From Streptomyces sp. HUAS ZL42 (GTDB taxonomy: Bacteria; Actinomycetota; Actinomycetes; Streptomycetales; Streptomycetaceae): 64,000 bases of DNA. The notes under the pieces are model-generated. The model was not told the origin of the DNA. It searched no databases and saw only the letters and a list, made by a program, of their open reading frames with translations. Position numbers and translations under genes: made by a program. The DNA lies in NCBI RefSeq assembly GCF_040782645.1, contig NZ_CP160403.1:3286001-3350000 (forward strand), in the 5' to 3' direction. Positions 10,474-19,108 of the stretch are shown piece after piece. The number at the start of each line of letters is the position of its first letter. The first letter of the stretch is position 1.

Positions 10474-11841
10474 GTGGCCATCTCGGTCTTCGATCTGTTC
10501 TCGATCGGCATCGGCCCGTCCAGCTCCCACACGGTCGGCCCCATGCGCGCGGCGCGCATGTTCGCGCGCCGGCTGCGCAACGAGGACCTGCTGGGCTCCG
10601 TCGCCTCCGTGCGCAGCGAGCTGTACGGCTCCCTGGGCGCGACCGGCCACGGGCACGGCACACCCAAGGCGGTGCTGCTCGGCCTGGAGGGCGCCTCGCC
10701 GCGGACGTTGGACGTGGAGACGGCGGACGAACGGGTGGAGCAGATCAAGGAGTCGGGGCGGCTGCGTCTCCTCGGCACGCGCGAGATCGCGTTCGACTTC
10801 GACAAGGACATGGTCCTGCACCGCCGCAAGGCACTCCCGTACCACGCGAACGGCATGACGCTCCGGGTGTACGACGCGCAGGGCGCCGAACTCCTGGAGA
10901 AGACGTACTACTCGGTCGGCGGCGGCTTCGTCGTCGACGAGGAAGCGGTCGGCGCGGACCGCATCAAGCTGGACGACACGGTCCTGAAGTATCCCTTCCG
11001 CACGGGTGACGAGCTGCTGCGCCTGACGAAGGAGACCGGCCTGTCGATCTCCTCGCTGATGCTGGAGAACGAGCGGGCCTGGCGCACCGAGGAGGAGATC
11101 CGCTGCGGCCTGCTGGACATCTGGCACGTGATGCGGGCGTGCGTGTCGCGCGGCATGTCCCGCGAGGGCATCCTCCCGGGCGGTCTGCGGGTACGCCGTC
11201 GCGCTGCGATGACGGCACGTCAACTGCGCGCCGAGGGCGACCCGTTGGCCCACGCCATGGAGTGGATCACGCTGTACGCGATGGCCGTGAACGAGGAGAA
11301 CGCGGCCGGCGGGCGGGTCGTGACCGCCCCGACGAACGGCGCTGCCGGGATCATCCCCGCGGTCCTGCACTACTACATCAACTTCATCCCGGGCGCGGAC
11401 GAGGACGGCGTGGTCCGCTTCCTGCTCGCGGCCGGCGCGATCGGCATGCTCTTCAAGGAGAACGCCTCCATCTCCGGCGCCGAGGTCGGCTGCCAGGGCG
11501 AGGTCGGCTCCGCCTGCTCCATGGCCGCGGGCGCCCTGGCGGAGGTGCTCGGCGGCTCTCCGGAGCAGGTCGAGAACGCCGCCGAGATCGGCATGGAACA
11601 CAACCTGGGCCTGACCTGCGATCCGGTGGGCGGCCTGGTCCAGATCCCGTGCATCGAACGCAACGGCATGGCCGCGGTGAAGGCGGTCACGGCGGCCCGC
11701 ATGGCCATGCGGGGCGACGGTTCGCACAAGGTGTCCCTGGACAAGGTCATCAAGACGATGAAGGACACCGGCGCCGACATGAGCGTGAAGTACAAGGAGA
11801 CGGCGCGGGGCGGGCTGGCGGTGAACATCATCGAGTGCTGA
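10474..11841 (+). CDS. sdaA: L-serine ammonia-lyase (L-serine dehydratase), Fe-S type
   Basis: A 455-residue single-chain iron-sulfur serine dehydratase converting L-serine to pyruvate and ammonia. The N-terminal beta domain begins with the classic [15 protein letters not shown]. The C-terminal alpha domain carries the conserved cysteines, seen in [14 protein letters not shown] and in [14 protein letters not shown], that ligate the oxygen-sensitive 4Fe-4S cluster. The start is GTG with TTGAGGAG upstream. It completes the glycine-to-pyruvate route: GcvTH and GlyA make serine, SdaA deaminates it. It is separated from glyA by an 85-base gap containing a hairpin, so the riboswitch may reach it only by read-through. 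Confidence 0.96.
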   Translation: MAISVFDLFSIGIGPSSSHTVGPMRAARMFARRLRNEDLLGSVASVRSELYGSLGATGHGHGTPKAVLLGLEGASPRTLDVETADERVEQIKESGRLRLLGTREIAFDFDKDMVLHRRKALPYHANGMTLRVYDAQGAELLEKTYYSVGGGFVVDEEAVGADRIKLDDTVLKYPFRTGDELLRLTKETGLSISSLMLENERAWRTEEEIRCGLLDIWHVMRACVSRGMSREGILPGGLRVRRRAAMTARQLRAEGDPLAHAMEWITLYAMAVNEENAAGGRVVTAPTNGAAGIIPAVLHYYINFIPGADEDGVVRFLLAAGAIGMLFKENASISGAEVGCQGEVGSACSMAAGALAEVLGGSPEQVENAAEIGMEHNLGLTCDPVGGLVQIPCIERNGMAAVKAVTAARMAMRGDGSHKVSLDKVIKTMKDTGADMSVKYKETARGGLAVNIIEC

Positions 11842-11888
11842 TCCGGCGCGGCTGCGCCAGGGTGAACGAGGACGGGGAGCTTCCAGGT

Positions 11889-12431
11889 ATGGGTGGGACG
11901 GTCAGTGCGGTCAGCAGCAACGGGGTGTACTCGTTCACCAAGCCCAACCGCGACGGCATCACGCTGATCGCCGGATTCGGGGTGGAGGGGGACGTGCACG
12001 GTGGAGTGACCGTGAAGCATCGGTCTCGGGTGCGGAGGGATCCCTCGCAGCCGAATCTGCGGCAGGTGCACCTCATACATGCGGAGCTGTTCGACGAGGT
12101 GCGCGAGGCCGGGTTCGAGGTGGCGGCCGGGGAACTCGGGGAGAACGTCACCACGCGTGGGATCGATCTGCTGGGGCTGCCCGCCGGGACACTGCTGCGG
12201 CTCGGGGAGGCGGCCGTGGTCGAGGTGACCGGGCTACGGAATCCGTGTGCGCAGATCGACGACTTTCAAAAGGGGCTGCTGAAGCAGGTCGTCGGGCGGG
12301 ACGCCGCGGGCGATGTGCGTTTCAGGGCCGGGATCATGAGCGTCGTACTGAGCGGCGGCGTGGTGCGGCCCGGGGACCCGATCACGGTCGAGGTGCCGAA
12401 CGGGCCGCACAGGCCCTTGCAGATCGTGTGA
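11889..12431 (+). CDS. MOSC domain-containing protein
   Basis: A protein of about 180 residues with a single MOSC domain, the sulfur-carrier fold shared with the C-terminus of molybdenum cofactor sulfurase. Typical features are GVEGDVHGG, the AGELGENVTTRGIDL segment that marks the fold, and the cysteine in GLRNPCAQID, where MOSC proteins carry the putative persulfide cysteine. It is small and soluble, with no MOSC N-terminal domain. The ATG at 11889 has GGGGAG about 8 bases upstream; a GTG nine codons earlier is an alternative. It starts about 48 bases after sdaA in the same direction. The substrate is unknown. Confidence 0.85.
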   Translation: MGGTVSAVSSNGVYSFTKPNRDGITLIAGFGVEGDVHGGVTVKHRSRVRRDPSQPNLRQVHLIHAELFDEVREAGFEVAAGELGENVTTRGIDLLGLPAGTLLRLGEAAVVEVTGLRNPCAQIDDFQKGLLKQVVGRDAAGDVRFRAGIMSVVLSGGVVRPGDPITVEVPNGPHRPLQIV

Positions 12432-12485
12432 CCTGGGCGCGGAACTCCGGGTGGGGCGCCCTGCCGGACGCCCCGTTCGCTCACG

Positions 12486-12698
12486 TCACTTGCTCAGGTA
12501 CGCCCAGAACTCGTCGAACGACAGGACCTTGTCGCCGTTCAGGTCACGGGTCTTGATGATGGCCTCGGCGACCGACTCGGTGACGTTCCAGTCGCCCTCC
12601 TGGGCCAGGGCGGTCTTGAACTCGGCGGCGGTGACGAAGCCGTCACCGTCAGTGTCGATCCGCTGGAAATGCTTGCGTGCTTCGTCGATGTCCGCCAC
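12486..12698 (-). CDS. Small EF-hand calcium-binding protein
   Basis: A 70-residue acidic protein made of two EF-hands. The first loop is DTDGDGFVTAAE (about residues 15-26) and the second DLNGDKVLSFDE (about 52-63); both keep the Asp/Asn ligands at positions 1, 3 and 5 and Glu at 12. It resembles the calmodulin-like CabC/CabD proteins of streptomycetes. The GTG start at 12698 follows AAAAGGGG. It is convergent with the MOSC gene, with about 55 bases between the ends. It has no signal peptide, so it is probably a cytosolic calcium buffer or sensor. Confidence 0.88.
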   Translation of the reverse strand: MADIDEARKHFQRIDTDGDGFVTAAEFKTALAQEGDWNVTESVAEAIIKTRDLNGDKVLSFDEFWAYLSK

Positions 12699-12779
12699 CG
12701 ATCCGCCCCTTTTCCTCGTACCTTGCGGTATTTCTCGCTGTCGTGCTGACGCAGGTCAGATTAACGGCCCGCCAGAGCG

Positions 12780-13240
12780 CGCGGCGCAGCGACCACCCAC
12801 GAGAACTCCTCCTCGTACGACGGCTGGGGACAGAGACCGTTCAGGATGACCGACAGCTCGCACGTCCGGCTGGGTTCTGGATCAGCTCGGCGAGCTCCAC
12901 CCACGCGTTCACCTGCTCGGGGGTGGGATCGTCCGGCAGTTGGGCGGCCGCGAACCGCAGCCGGGTGCGGATGTCGGGATCCGCCGTGTCGAGCCCCTCG
13001 AAGATCTCCGCCATGAAGTCCCCGACGATTCAGCGCCGTTCGGCCGCCGACAGTCGCGCCAGCTTGTTCATCAGGGTCATCTCCTCTGCGGTGGAGCCGC
13101 GTCGCGCCACGGTCGACAGCACGATGCCCTACACCTCCGCCCTGAAGCGTGGAGCACTGGACAAGTGTTCGGTAGCGGATGGTGCGCACGGTCAGTCCGG
13201 TGCCGTCATCGATCATGTCTGCGAGTCTGGGCCTTCCAGT
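12780..13240 (-). pseudogene. Decayed MerR-family regulator
   Basis: Reading the minus strand, pieces of a MerR-type regulator can be followed across broken frames. DGTGLTVRTIRY, matching the helix after the first HTH, is near 13175-13210. MTLMNKLARLSAAERR is near 13065. After an in-frame TGA near 13030 comes DFMAEIFEGLDTADPDIR and a helical segment, with PTPEQVNAWVELAELIQNP near 12900-12930. No single frame spans these parts and the N- and C-termini are missing. The fragments have kept protein-like wording, so decay is recent. It was presumably once a solo regulator. Confidence 0.65.
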
Positions 13241-13272
13241 GGGTGGAGACTCAAGCGAGGAGTGCGGGGGCG

Positions 13273-13962
13273 ATGGCGGAGACGCTGCGGGACATTCTGG
13301 ACGCGGCGGCGCGCGGTGTCTTCCCGCCGCCGGACGGCACGACGACCGTCGTACCCCAGCACTCCCACCGGGACGCCGGCGTCTTCGCCTTCACCGCGCA
13401 CTCCGTGGTCTGCACGGACGAGGACCCGGAGTGGGTGTACGAGACGCTGCGCGGCGTCGACTGCGACGCGCTCGCGGCGACGATGAACGCGCGGTTCCTG
13501 GCGGCCTTCATGGACCGTACGGGCCGCAGGACCGACACCATCGACGTGATGACCGTCGGTTCCCCGCTGCCGGGAGAGCCGTCAGTGGCCTTGCGGAAGG
13601 TCGACGATCCGGAACATCCGCGGGTCGTCAGCTCCCGGAAGCGACGCGACGATGTGCGGGTCTGGACGGCGCAGGGGGGCGTGCTCGTCCTGGGGCGCGG
13701 GGTCGCGGGACGGCTGGAGGTCGCCGTCGAGGTGGCGGAGGGGGTACGGCACCGGGGGCTGGGACGTGCCCTGGTGACGGCGGCGCGGCAGCTGAGCGGG
13801 GGCGAGCCGGTGTGGGCCCAGGTGTCGGCGGGGAACGCCCGCAGTCTGCGGGCGTTCCAGGCGGCCGGTTATCTGCCGGTGGGTTCGGAGGCGCTGTTCG
13901 TCGCCGGCCAGCGGGTGCTGCCTCGCCCTCAGCGGAAGATGCCCGTGTGGCCCAGTGAGTAG
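13273..13962 (+). CDS. GNAT family N-acetyltransferase
   Basis: A 229-residue protein with a C-terminal GNAT fold. The acetyl-CoA pyrophosphate loop is visible as VAEGVRHRGLGRALV (about residues 155-169), followed by the helix-strand region with SAGNARSLRAFQAAGYLPVG. The N-terminal about 100 residues (DAGVFAFTAHSVVCTDEDPEWV) are typical of actinomycete GNATs of unknown substrate. ATG at 13273 is preceded by a GAGG/GGGGG-rich stretch. It converges with the beta-propeller gene at 13929; the two coding regions overlap by about 34 bases at their 3' ends. Confidence 0.82.
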   Translation: MAETLRDILDAAARGVFPPPDGTTTVVPQHSHRDAGVFAFTAHSVVCTDEDPEWVYETLRGVDCDALAATMNARFLAAFMDRTGRRTDTIDVMTVGSPLPGEPSVALRKVDDPEHPRVVSSRKRRDDVRVWTAQGGVLVLGRGVAGRLEVAVEVAEGVRHRGLGRALVTAARQLSGGEPVWAQVSAGNARSLRAFQAAGYLPVGSEALFVAGQRVLPRPQRKMPVWPSE

Positions 13963-15110
13963 CGGCCCGGCTGCGGGTAGACCGCCAGGCCGTGCGGGCC
14001 GCTGCCGACGGGGACGCGGGCGAGCTCGGCGCCGGTGCGGGTGTCGATGGCGTACACCTCGGCGTTGTAACGCCCGGACAGCCACAGCACCTTGCCGTCG
14101 GCGGAGACTCCGCCCATGTCGGGGCTGCCGCCGCCCGGCAGGCGCCACTTCTTGGTGAGCTTGCTCTGCGTGAAGTCGAAGACGGAGACGGTGCCCTCGC
14201 CGCGGTTGGAGATGTACATCTCGCGGGAGTCGCGGCTGATGTACAGGCCGTGGGCGCCCTTGCCGGTGGGCAGGAGGGCAGGCTTGGTGAACCTGTCGCC
14301 GTCCAGGACCCAGACCCCGTCGGCCGTCATGTCGGCGATGTAGAACCTCTTCCCGTCGGGCGAGATCTTGACGTCCTGGGGCATCGCCCCGTGGAAGGGG
14401 AGCTTCTGCTGCCCGACGACCTTCATCTTCTCGGTGTCGACCTTGAGCAGTTCGCCACTGAACTCGCAGGAGACGATGAAGTACCTGCCGTCGAGGGAGA
14501 AGTCGGCGTGGTTGACGCCGTAGCAGGTCACCGGTTCGGTCCTGATCCGCTTCATGGTGTGCGGGTCGCGGAAGACCAGTTCGCGGTCGAGGGAGGCCAT
14601 GACGACGGCGTACTTGCCGTCGGGCGTGAAGTAGAGGTTGTACGGGTCGTGCACCTCGACCGGCTTGCCCGCCTTTCCCGTCCTCGGGTCGATGGGGGTG
14701 AGGGTGTGGCCGCGGTTGTTGTTGACCCACAGCGTCTTCATGTCCCAGGAGGGCACGACGTGCTGGGGTTGCCGCCCGACGTGGATCGTGTCGATGATCT
14801 TGTACGTCCCGGGGTCGATGACCGACACGGTGTCGGACCCGGTGTTGGGGACGTAGACACGGGACGGGAAGTCCTTGACCACCGGGGAGAGCTTGTTCGG
14901 GCGGTCTGCGGCGTAGACGTCCTTCGGGTCCAGGACGGGCGGCATGCCGGGCAGGCCCTGGACGACGTTCTTCTTCCTGGGCGGCGCGGGGACGGCGGCC
15001 TTGCTGCCGGCCGCCTCGGTGGGCCCGCTCTTGGGGTGGGAGCCGCAGGCGGCGAGGGCGACGAGGGCGGCGGCCGCGATCAGGGCGCTTTTCGTGAGGT
15101 TCCGGTGCAT
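13929..15110 (-). CDS. YVTN-type beta-propeller lipoprotein
   Basis: A 393-residue lipoprotein. The signal peptide MHRNLTKSALIAAAALVA ends in the lipobox ALAAC, so it is anchored outside the membrane. The mature part is a seven-bladed propeller of YVTN/NHL-like repeats: PNTGSDTVSVIDPGTYKIIDTI, NNRGHTLTPIDPRTGK, VVGQQKLPFHGAMPQDVKISPDGK, ISNRGEGTVSVFDF and SGRYNAEVYAIDTRTG are successive blades (each shown in part). Such repeats scaffold ligand or protein binding rather than catalysis. Its ATG overlaps the stop of the upstream deacetylase-like gene by one base (TGATG), so the two are translationally coupled and probably act together at the cell surface. Confidence 0.85.
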   Translation of the reverse strand: MHRNLTKSALIAAAALVALAACGSHPKSGPTEAAGSKAAVPAPPRKKNVVQGLPGMPPVLDPKDVYAADRPNKLSPVVKDFPSRVYVPNTGSDTVSVIDPGTYKIIDTIHVGRQPQHVVPSWDMKTLWVNNNRGHTLTPIDPRTGKAGKPVEVHDPYNLYFTPDGKYAVVMASLDRELVFRDPHTMKRIRTEPVTCYGVNHADFSLDGRYFIVSCEFSGELLKVDTEKMKVVGQQKLPFHGAMPQDVKISPDGKRFYIADMTADGVWVLDGDRFTKPALLPTGKGAHGLYISRDSREMYISNRGEGTVSVFDFTQSKLTKKWRLPGGGSPDMGGVSADGKVLWLSGRYNAEVYAIDTRTGAELARVPVGSGPHGLAVYPQPGRYSLGHTGIFR

Positions 15111-15886
15111 CAGCTGAGCAGCTCCGTGGTGGTGACCGCGCGCAGTCCGCGGCGGTCGAGTTCTTCCAGTACGACGGGGAGGGCGGCGACCGTGTCCGGG
15201 TAACCGAAGTGCAGGCTCACCACGGAACCGTTGCGGATCTCGTCGAGGACTTTGCGGGCGACGGCGGGGGCGCCGGGCGCGGTGAAGTCGAGCGAGTCGA
15301 CGTCGTACGACAGGACGTGGGGGTAGCCCGCGCGCTTGGCCAGGCGTTCGACGAGCGGGGAGGCGCGGGCGGCCCGGGAGGGGCGGAACCAGGTGCCGAT
15401 GGAGCCGGTGAGCCGCTTCAGACGGTCCGCGCAGGCGAGGATCTCCTGCTCGGCGTCGGCCTCGGGCAGGGCGTTGATGTCGACGTGGCGGTGGGTGTGG
15501 TTGCCGAGGTCGTGGCCGCCGTCGAGGATGCGGCGGGCGAGGGTGGGGTGTTCGTCCAGCCAGGTGCCGACGGCGAGCACGGTGAGGCGGGCGCCGTGGC
15601 GTTCGGCCTCGGTGAGGAGGGCTTCTGCGGTTTCGGGGTCGCCCTGGCCGTGGAAGGTGAGGGCGATGCGGGGGTGGTTGCGGGGGCCGTGGGTGAGTTG
15701 TGCGGGCAGGCCCGGGAAAAGGCGGGGGCCGGCTTGCGCGGCCGTCTCGCTGTCCGGATTGGCCGCGTGGGTGGGGTGTGCGACGGCGCCGCTCGTGGCG
15801 CAGCCGGCGGCGAACGCGCCTGCGGCGAGGAGGCCGGCTCCCGTGCGGAGGGCCGTCCGGCGGTCGGTCGTGGTCACCCGCACCAT
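15110..15886 (-). CDS. Polysaccharide deacetylase-like exported protein with altered active site
   Basis: A 258-residue exported protein with a NodB-type carbohydrate esterase 4 fold. The N-terminus (TTDRRTALRTGAGLLAAGAF followed by AAGC) looks like a Tat/lipoprotein signal. The metal-site motif GNHTHRHVD is present at about residues 127-135 and the later GTWFRPSR is the arginine motif. The first motif, normally TFDDG, is TFHGQGD here, so the catalytic-base Asp is replaced. The late LHFGYPDT region resembles the LHD motif but lacks its Asp. It may be a divergent CE4 enzyme or a non-catalytic sugar-binding relative. It is coupled to the downstream propeller lipoprotein. Confidence 0.8.
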   Translation of the reverse strand: MVRVTTTDRRTALRTGAGLLAAGAFAAGCATSGAVAHPTHAANPDSETAAQAGPRLFPGLPAQLTHGPRNHPRIALTFHGQGDPETAEALLTEAERHGARLTVLAVGTWLDEHPTLARRILDGGHDLGNHTHRHVDINALPEADAEQEILACADRLKRLTGSIGTWFRPSRAARASPLVERLAKRAGYPHVLSYDVDSLDFTAPGAPAVARKVLDEIRNGSVVSLHFGYPDTVAALPVVLEELDRRGLRAVTTTELLS

Positions 15887-15970
15887 TTAAGGGCGGATGG
15901 GGTGGAAAAGGGGCGATTGGGCCGAACGGTGGCTCTTGCGGGTTGCGTGGAGAGGGCACCCCTCGGACCG

Positions 15971-16474
15971 TCAGCGGTCTGCCACCTTCATTTCGAACCA
16001 GGTCGTCTTGCCGCGCGGGAGGAGGTCGACGCCCCAGCGGTCGGAGAGCTTGTCGACGAGGAAGAGTCCACGGCCGCTGATGTCCAGTTCCTGGACCGGC
16101 ATCAGGCAGGGCAGGCCCCGGGAGGGGTCGCGGACCTCGATGCGGATCCAGCCGCGGCGGCGGCGCATACGGAGGCCGAAGATCCGGGCGCCGGTGTGGC
16201 GTACGGCATTGCCCACGAGTTCGGAGACGAGTAACACCGCGTCTTCCGTCATCTTGGGGGTCAGGCACCACTGGCGCAGGACCACCACCTGCGTCAAACG
16301 GCGGGCCGTGGCCGCGGATTCGGGACGGGACGGAAGCGGAACCTCTGCCTCCGTGGGATTGCCGAACAGCTCCAGCGCCTTCAGTGCGCGGTCGTCCTCG
16401 ACCGCCGGCGACCAGCGCGCCGCAGTTGCACGACCGTGCCCCCGCGGCTGTTCGATGCCCTCCAGCCCCGCCAT
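15971..16474 (-). CDS. Anti-sigma-factor-like ATP-binding protein (HATPase_c, RsbW family)
   Basis: A protein of about 167 residues with a GHKL ATPase domain of the RsbW/SpoIIAB class. The N box is visible as LLVSELVGNAVRHTG and the G1/G2 region as DISGRGLFLVDKLSDRWGV. Many streptomycete paralogues of this type lack a known partner. ATG at 16474 opens a conserved-looking N-terminus (MAGLEGIEQPRGHGRA). A longer reading from a TTG at 16633 would add 53 residues with weaker codon bias and crosses a GGCATATGCC palindrome that looks regulatory. No sigma factor or anti-anti-sigma gene is adjacent, so the target is unknown. Confidence 0.82.
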   Translation of the reverse strand: MAGLEGIEQPRGHGRATAARWSPAVEDDRALKALELFGNPTEAEVPLPSRPESAATARRLTQVVVLRQWCLTPKMTEDAVLLVSELVGNAVRHTGARIFGLRMRRRRGWIRIEVRDPSRGLPCLMPVQELDISGRGLFLVDKLSDRWGVDLLPRGKTTWFEMKVADR

Positions 16475-16755
16475 GCCCCCATCATGGCCGCCCCGGGCGA
16501 CCTCCGTGGCCGTTCCGGCGGAATACACCCCCCTGGAGCCACGGCTCCGCGGGGTGCGATTGGCATATGCCGATGGTATTTCGGAGCTCGTCACAGCCCC
16601 TTCGACCTGCGACGACGTCTCGTCCAGAGGCAATCGACAGACTCCCTCGACAAGGCAGGCTTAAGGTCGTCTTAAGGTTCCCATAAACCGCCCCATCGAG
16701 GGACCCGGATGAGACATCGCGTCAACTGCAAGCGGTTCGACGGAGATTCACAGGT
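16475..16755 (-). promoter_or_regulatory. Intergenic leader of the HATPase gene
   Basis: About 280 bases between the enoyl-CoA hydratase stop and the preferred HATPase start. It contains the perfect 10-bp palindrome GGCATATGCC near 16561-16570 and a moderately AT-rich segment around 16660-16700. It could hold the promoter of the HATPase gene. No second gene is supported here. Confidence 0.35.
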
Positions 16756-17523
16756 TCAGAGGAACTTCGCCTTCCCCGGACCCTCCTCGACGAAGCTGCG
16801 CATCCCGCGCTCGCGGTCCTCCGTGGCGAACAGGCCCGCGAACCAGTTGCGTTCGACCGTGAGGCCCGTGTCGATGTCCGTCTCCAGACCGGCGTCCACG
16901 GCCTCCTTCGCCGCACGGAGTGCGATCGCCGGGCCCTGTGCCAGCTTCGCCGCCCAGGCGTGGGCCTCGGTGTACACGTCGGCGGCCGGGACCACGCGGT
17001 CCACCAGGCCCAGGGTCAGCGCCTCGTCCGCCTTCACCATGCGGCCCGTGAAGATCAGGTCCTTCGCCCTGGAGGGGCCGATCAGGCGGGACAGCCGCTG
17101 GGTGCCGCCCGCGCCGGGGATCAGGCCCAGCAGGATCTCGGGCTGGCCGAGCTTCGCGTTCTCCGCGGCGATGCGGTAGTCGGCGCACAGCGCGAGCTCG
17201 CAGCCACCGCCGAGCGCGTAGCCGGTGATGGCCGCGACCACGGGCTTGGGGATGCGGGCCACCGCCGTGAACGAGTCCTGCAGGGCCTTCGCGCGCAGGA
17301 CCATCGCCGCGTGGTCCATGGCATGCATCTCCTTGATGTCCGCGCCGGCCGCGAACACCTTCTCCCCTCCGTACACGACCACGGCGCGTACGTCCTCGCG
17401 GCGCGTGGCCTCCTCGGCCAGTTCCCTGAGGCGGTCCTGCGTGGCCACGTCCAGCGCGTTCATGGGCGGGCGGTCGAGACGGAGGGTGCCGACGCCCTCG
17501 GCGACTTCGAGATTCACGGTCAT
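16756..17523 (-). CDS. Enoyl-CoA hydratase/isomerase family protein
   Basis: A 255-residue crotonase-fold protein. The oxyanion-hole strands are visible as FAAGADIKEM (about residues 54-63) and ALGGGCELALCADYRIA (about 104-120), and the two catalytic glutamates of enoyl-CoA hydratases occur in the GQPEILLGLIPGAGGTQRL segment. The length is standard. It would hydrate trans-2-enoyl-CoA in fatty-acid or branched-chain breakdown. The ATG is at 17523. It stands alone, with terminator-like hairpins upstream separating it from the L,D-transpeptidase gene. Confidence 0.9.
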   Translation of the reverse strand: MTVNLEVAEGVGTLRLDRPPMNALDVATQDRLRELAEEATRREDVRAVVVYGGEKVFAAGADIKEMHAMDHAAMVLRAKALQDSFTAVARIPKPVVAAITGYALGGGCELALCADYRIAAENAKLGQPEILLGLIPGAGGTQRLSRLIGPSRAKDLIFTGRMVKADEALTLGLVDRVVPAADVYTEAHAWAAKLAQGPAIALRAAKEAVDAGLETDIDTGLTVERNWFAGLFATEDRERGMRSFVEEGPGKAKFL

Positions 17524-17535
17524 GCAGGCAGGTTA

Positions 17536-17665
17536 ACCATGACTCACGGCAACCGGCCGGGTGCGGTCGATCACACCCGGCCGGGGGTCTGGGGGTTGCC
17601 CCCAGGCAGGCACAGCACCATGACTAACGGCAACGGCCCCGGTGCCGTACCTCACACCGGGGGCG
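17536..17665 (-). terminator. Duplicated hairpin terminator region after ldt
   Basis: Two related units of about 45 bases lie in tandem, each starting CCATGACT(C/A)ACGGCAAC. Each contains a hairpin: CCGGCCGGGTG/CACCCGGCCGG at 17553-17584 and CCCCGGTG/CACCGGGG at 17637-17662. A third short hairpin, TGGGGGTTGCCCCCA, lies between them near 17590-17604. They follow the L,D-transpeptidase stop on the minus strand and probably end its transcript. The duplication itself is seen directly. Confidence 0.6.
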
Positions 17666-17692
17666 CGTGCCGGGCCGTATGTCTGGAAGGCC

Positions 17693-18940
17693 TTACGCCT
17701 TCCACTTCTCCCACGACATGTTCCAGCCGTTGAGGCCGTTGTCCGGGTCGACCGTGCGGTCGTTGGAGTTCTTCACGACGACCACGTCACCGACCATCGA
17801 GTGGTTGAAGAACCACGCGGCGGGCACGCCGCTGTCGTAGCCGCCCCGGACGTCACGCAGCCCGACGCAGCCGTGGCTGGCGTTGTAGTTGCCGAAGGCG
17901 CCGCCGCCCCAGTAGTTGCCGTGGATGAACGTGCCCGAGGTGGTCAGGCGGATGGCGTGCGGGACGTCCTTGATGTCGTACTCGCCGCCGTAGCCGACCG
18001 TCTCGCCGTTCATGCGGGTCACCGTGAGCTTCTCGCTCATGACCATCTGGCCGTTCCAGGTGTCGTAGCCGGGCTTGCCGGTGGTGACCGGGATGGTCTT
18101 GATGACCTTGCCGTCCTGCGTGACCTTCATGTTGTGCTTCTTGACGTCGACGATCGACACCTGGTTGCGGCCGATGGTGAAGGACACCGTCTTGGACTGC
18201 TTGCCGTAGACGCCGGGCCGGCCCTCGACGCCGTTCAGGTTCAGCTTCACCGTCACCTTGGTGCCGGACTTCCAGTACTGCTCCGGACGGAAGTCCAGCC
18301 GGTCGTTGCCGAACCAGTGGCCCTGGACGTCCACGGCCGGCTCCGTCTTGACGGTGATGGCCTTCTCGACGTCCTCCGGGTGCGTGATGCCCCGCGTGAA
18401 CCGGATGGAGAACGGCATGCCGACGCCGACCGTGGAGCCGTCCTCCGGCGTGAAGCTGCCGATGAAGGTGTTCTCCGGGGTCAGGGTGGTGAAGGCCGAG
18501 TCCTCGGCGGCCGTACGGCCCTCGGAGTCCTTCGCGACCGCGTGCACCTGGTACTTGGTGGACGCGGCCAGGTGCGAGGCGGGCGTCCAGCTGGCGCCGT
18601 CGGCGGAGATCGTGCCGTCGATCTTCGTGCCCTTGGCGTCCTTGACCTCGACCTCGGTCAACTTGCCCTTCGCGGCGCTGACCTTGAGGGCACCGCTCGT
18701 GTCGACGGACTTGGCGCCGTCCTTCGGGGTGATGGTGACGACCGCCTCGGACTGCTTGCTCTGGGCGGTGGAGGAGTCCCCGCCCGCCTTGCCCTTCGAG
18801 TCCTTGGAGTCGGACCCCCCACCGCCCCCGCCGCAGGCGGTGACGGCCAGCAGCAGCACCCCGAGGACCAACGCCAACAGCCCCCTGCGGCCGCGGTCGC
18901 GCGCGTCAACCGACGCCCCCGATATCGGTCGCACGTTCAA
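17693..18940 (-). CDS. L,D-transpeptidase lipoprotein (YkuD domain, Ig-like repeats)
   Basis: A 415-residue lipoprotein that would form 3-3 peptidoglycan cross-links. The order is a lipoprotein signal with lipobox AVTAC, a Ser/Gly-rich spacer, two Ig-like domains (about residues 65-260, with VVTITPKDG and FIGSFTPEDGSTVGVG), the YkuD catalytic domain, and a C-terminal cap ending NGWNMSWEKW. The catalytic motif is SHGCVGLRD with Cys358 and the preceding His in GTFIHGNYW. The start is probably TTG at 18940 after GGAGGG; GTG two codons later is an alternative. It is paralogous to the gene at 19109-20335. The architecture matches mycobacterial LdtMt2-type enzymes. Confidence 0.92.
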   Translation of the reverse strand: MNVRPISGASVDARDRGRRGLLALVLGVLLLAVTACGGGGGGSDSKDSKGKAGGDSSTAQSKQSEAVVTITPKDGAKSVDTSGALKVSAAKGKLTEVEVKDAKGTKIDGTISADGASWTPASHLAASTKYQVHAVAKDSEGRTAAEDSAFTTLTPENTFIGSFTPEDGSTVGVGMPFSIRFTRGITHPEDVEKAITVKTEPAVDVQGHWFGNDRLDFRPEQYWKSGTKVTVKLNLNGVEGRPGVYGKQSKTVSFTIGRNQVSIVDVKKHNMKVTQDGKVIKTIPVTTGKPGYDTWNGQMVMSEKLTVTRMNGETVGYGGEYDIKDVPHAIRLTTSGTFIHGNYWGGGAFGNYNASHGCVGLRDVRGGYDSGVPAAWFFNHSMVGDVVVVKNSNDRTVDPDNGLNGWNMSWEKWKA

Positions 18941-19108
18941 GTCTTTCTCCCTCCCCCGGGCCTGGTCAGGCCCGCAACCCCGGCGCAGCAGCTCGCGCGA
19001 TAGCGCATATTAACTGCATGATCGGCGCCCCCGGCGGCCCGCAAATGTCACCGTTCAGTCCCAACTTCAACGGCTTGTCGAGCCCCTGGGGACCCACCCC
19101 CTACCGGG

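Noticed and set aside
16475..16633. Longer start for the HATPase protein (TTG at 16633)
   Set aside because: Rare start codon, weaker codon bias and a palindrome in the added stretch; kept as an alternative only.
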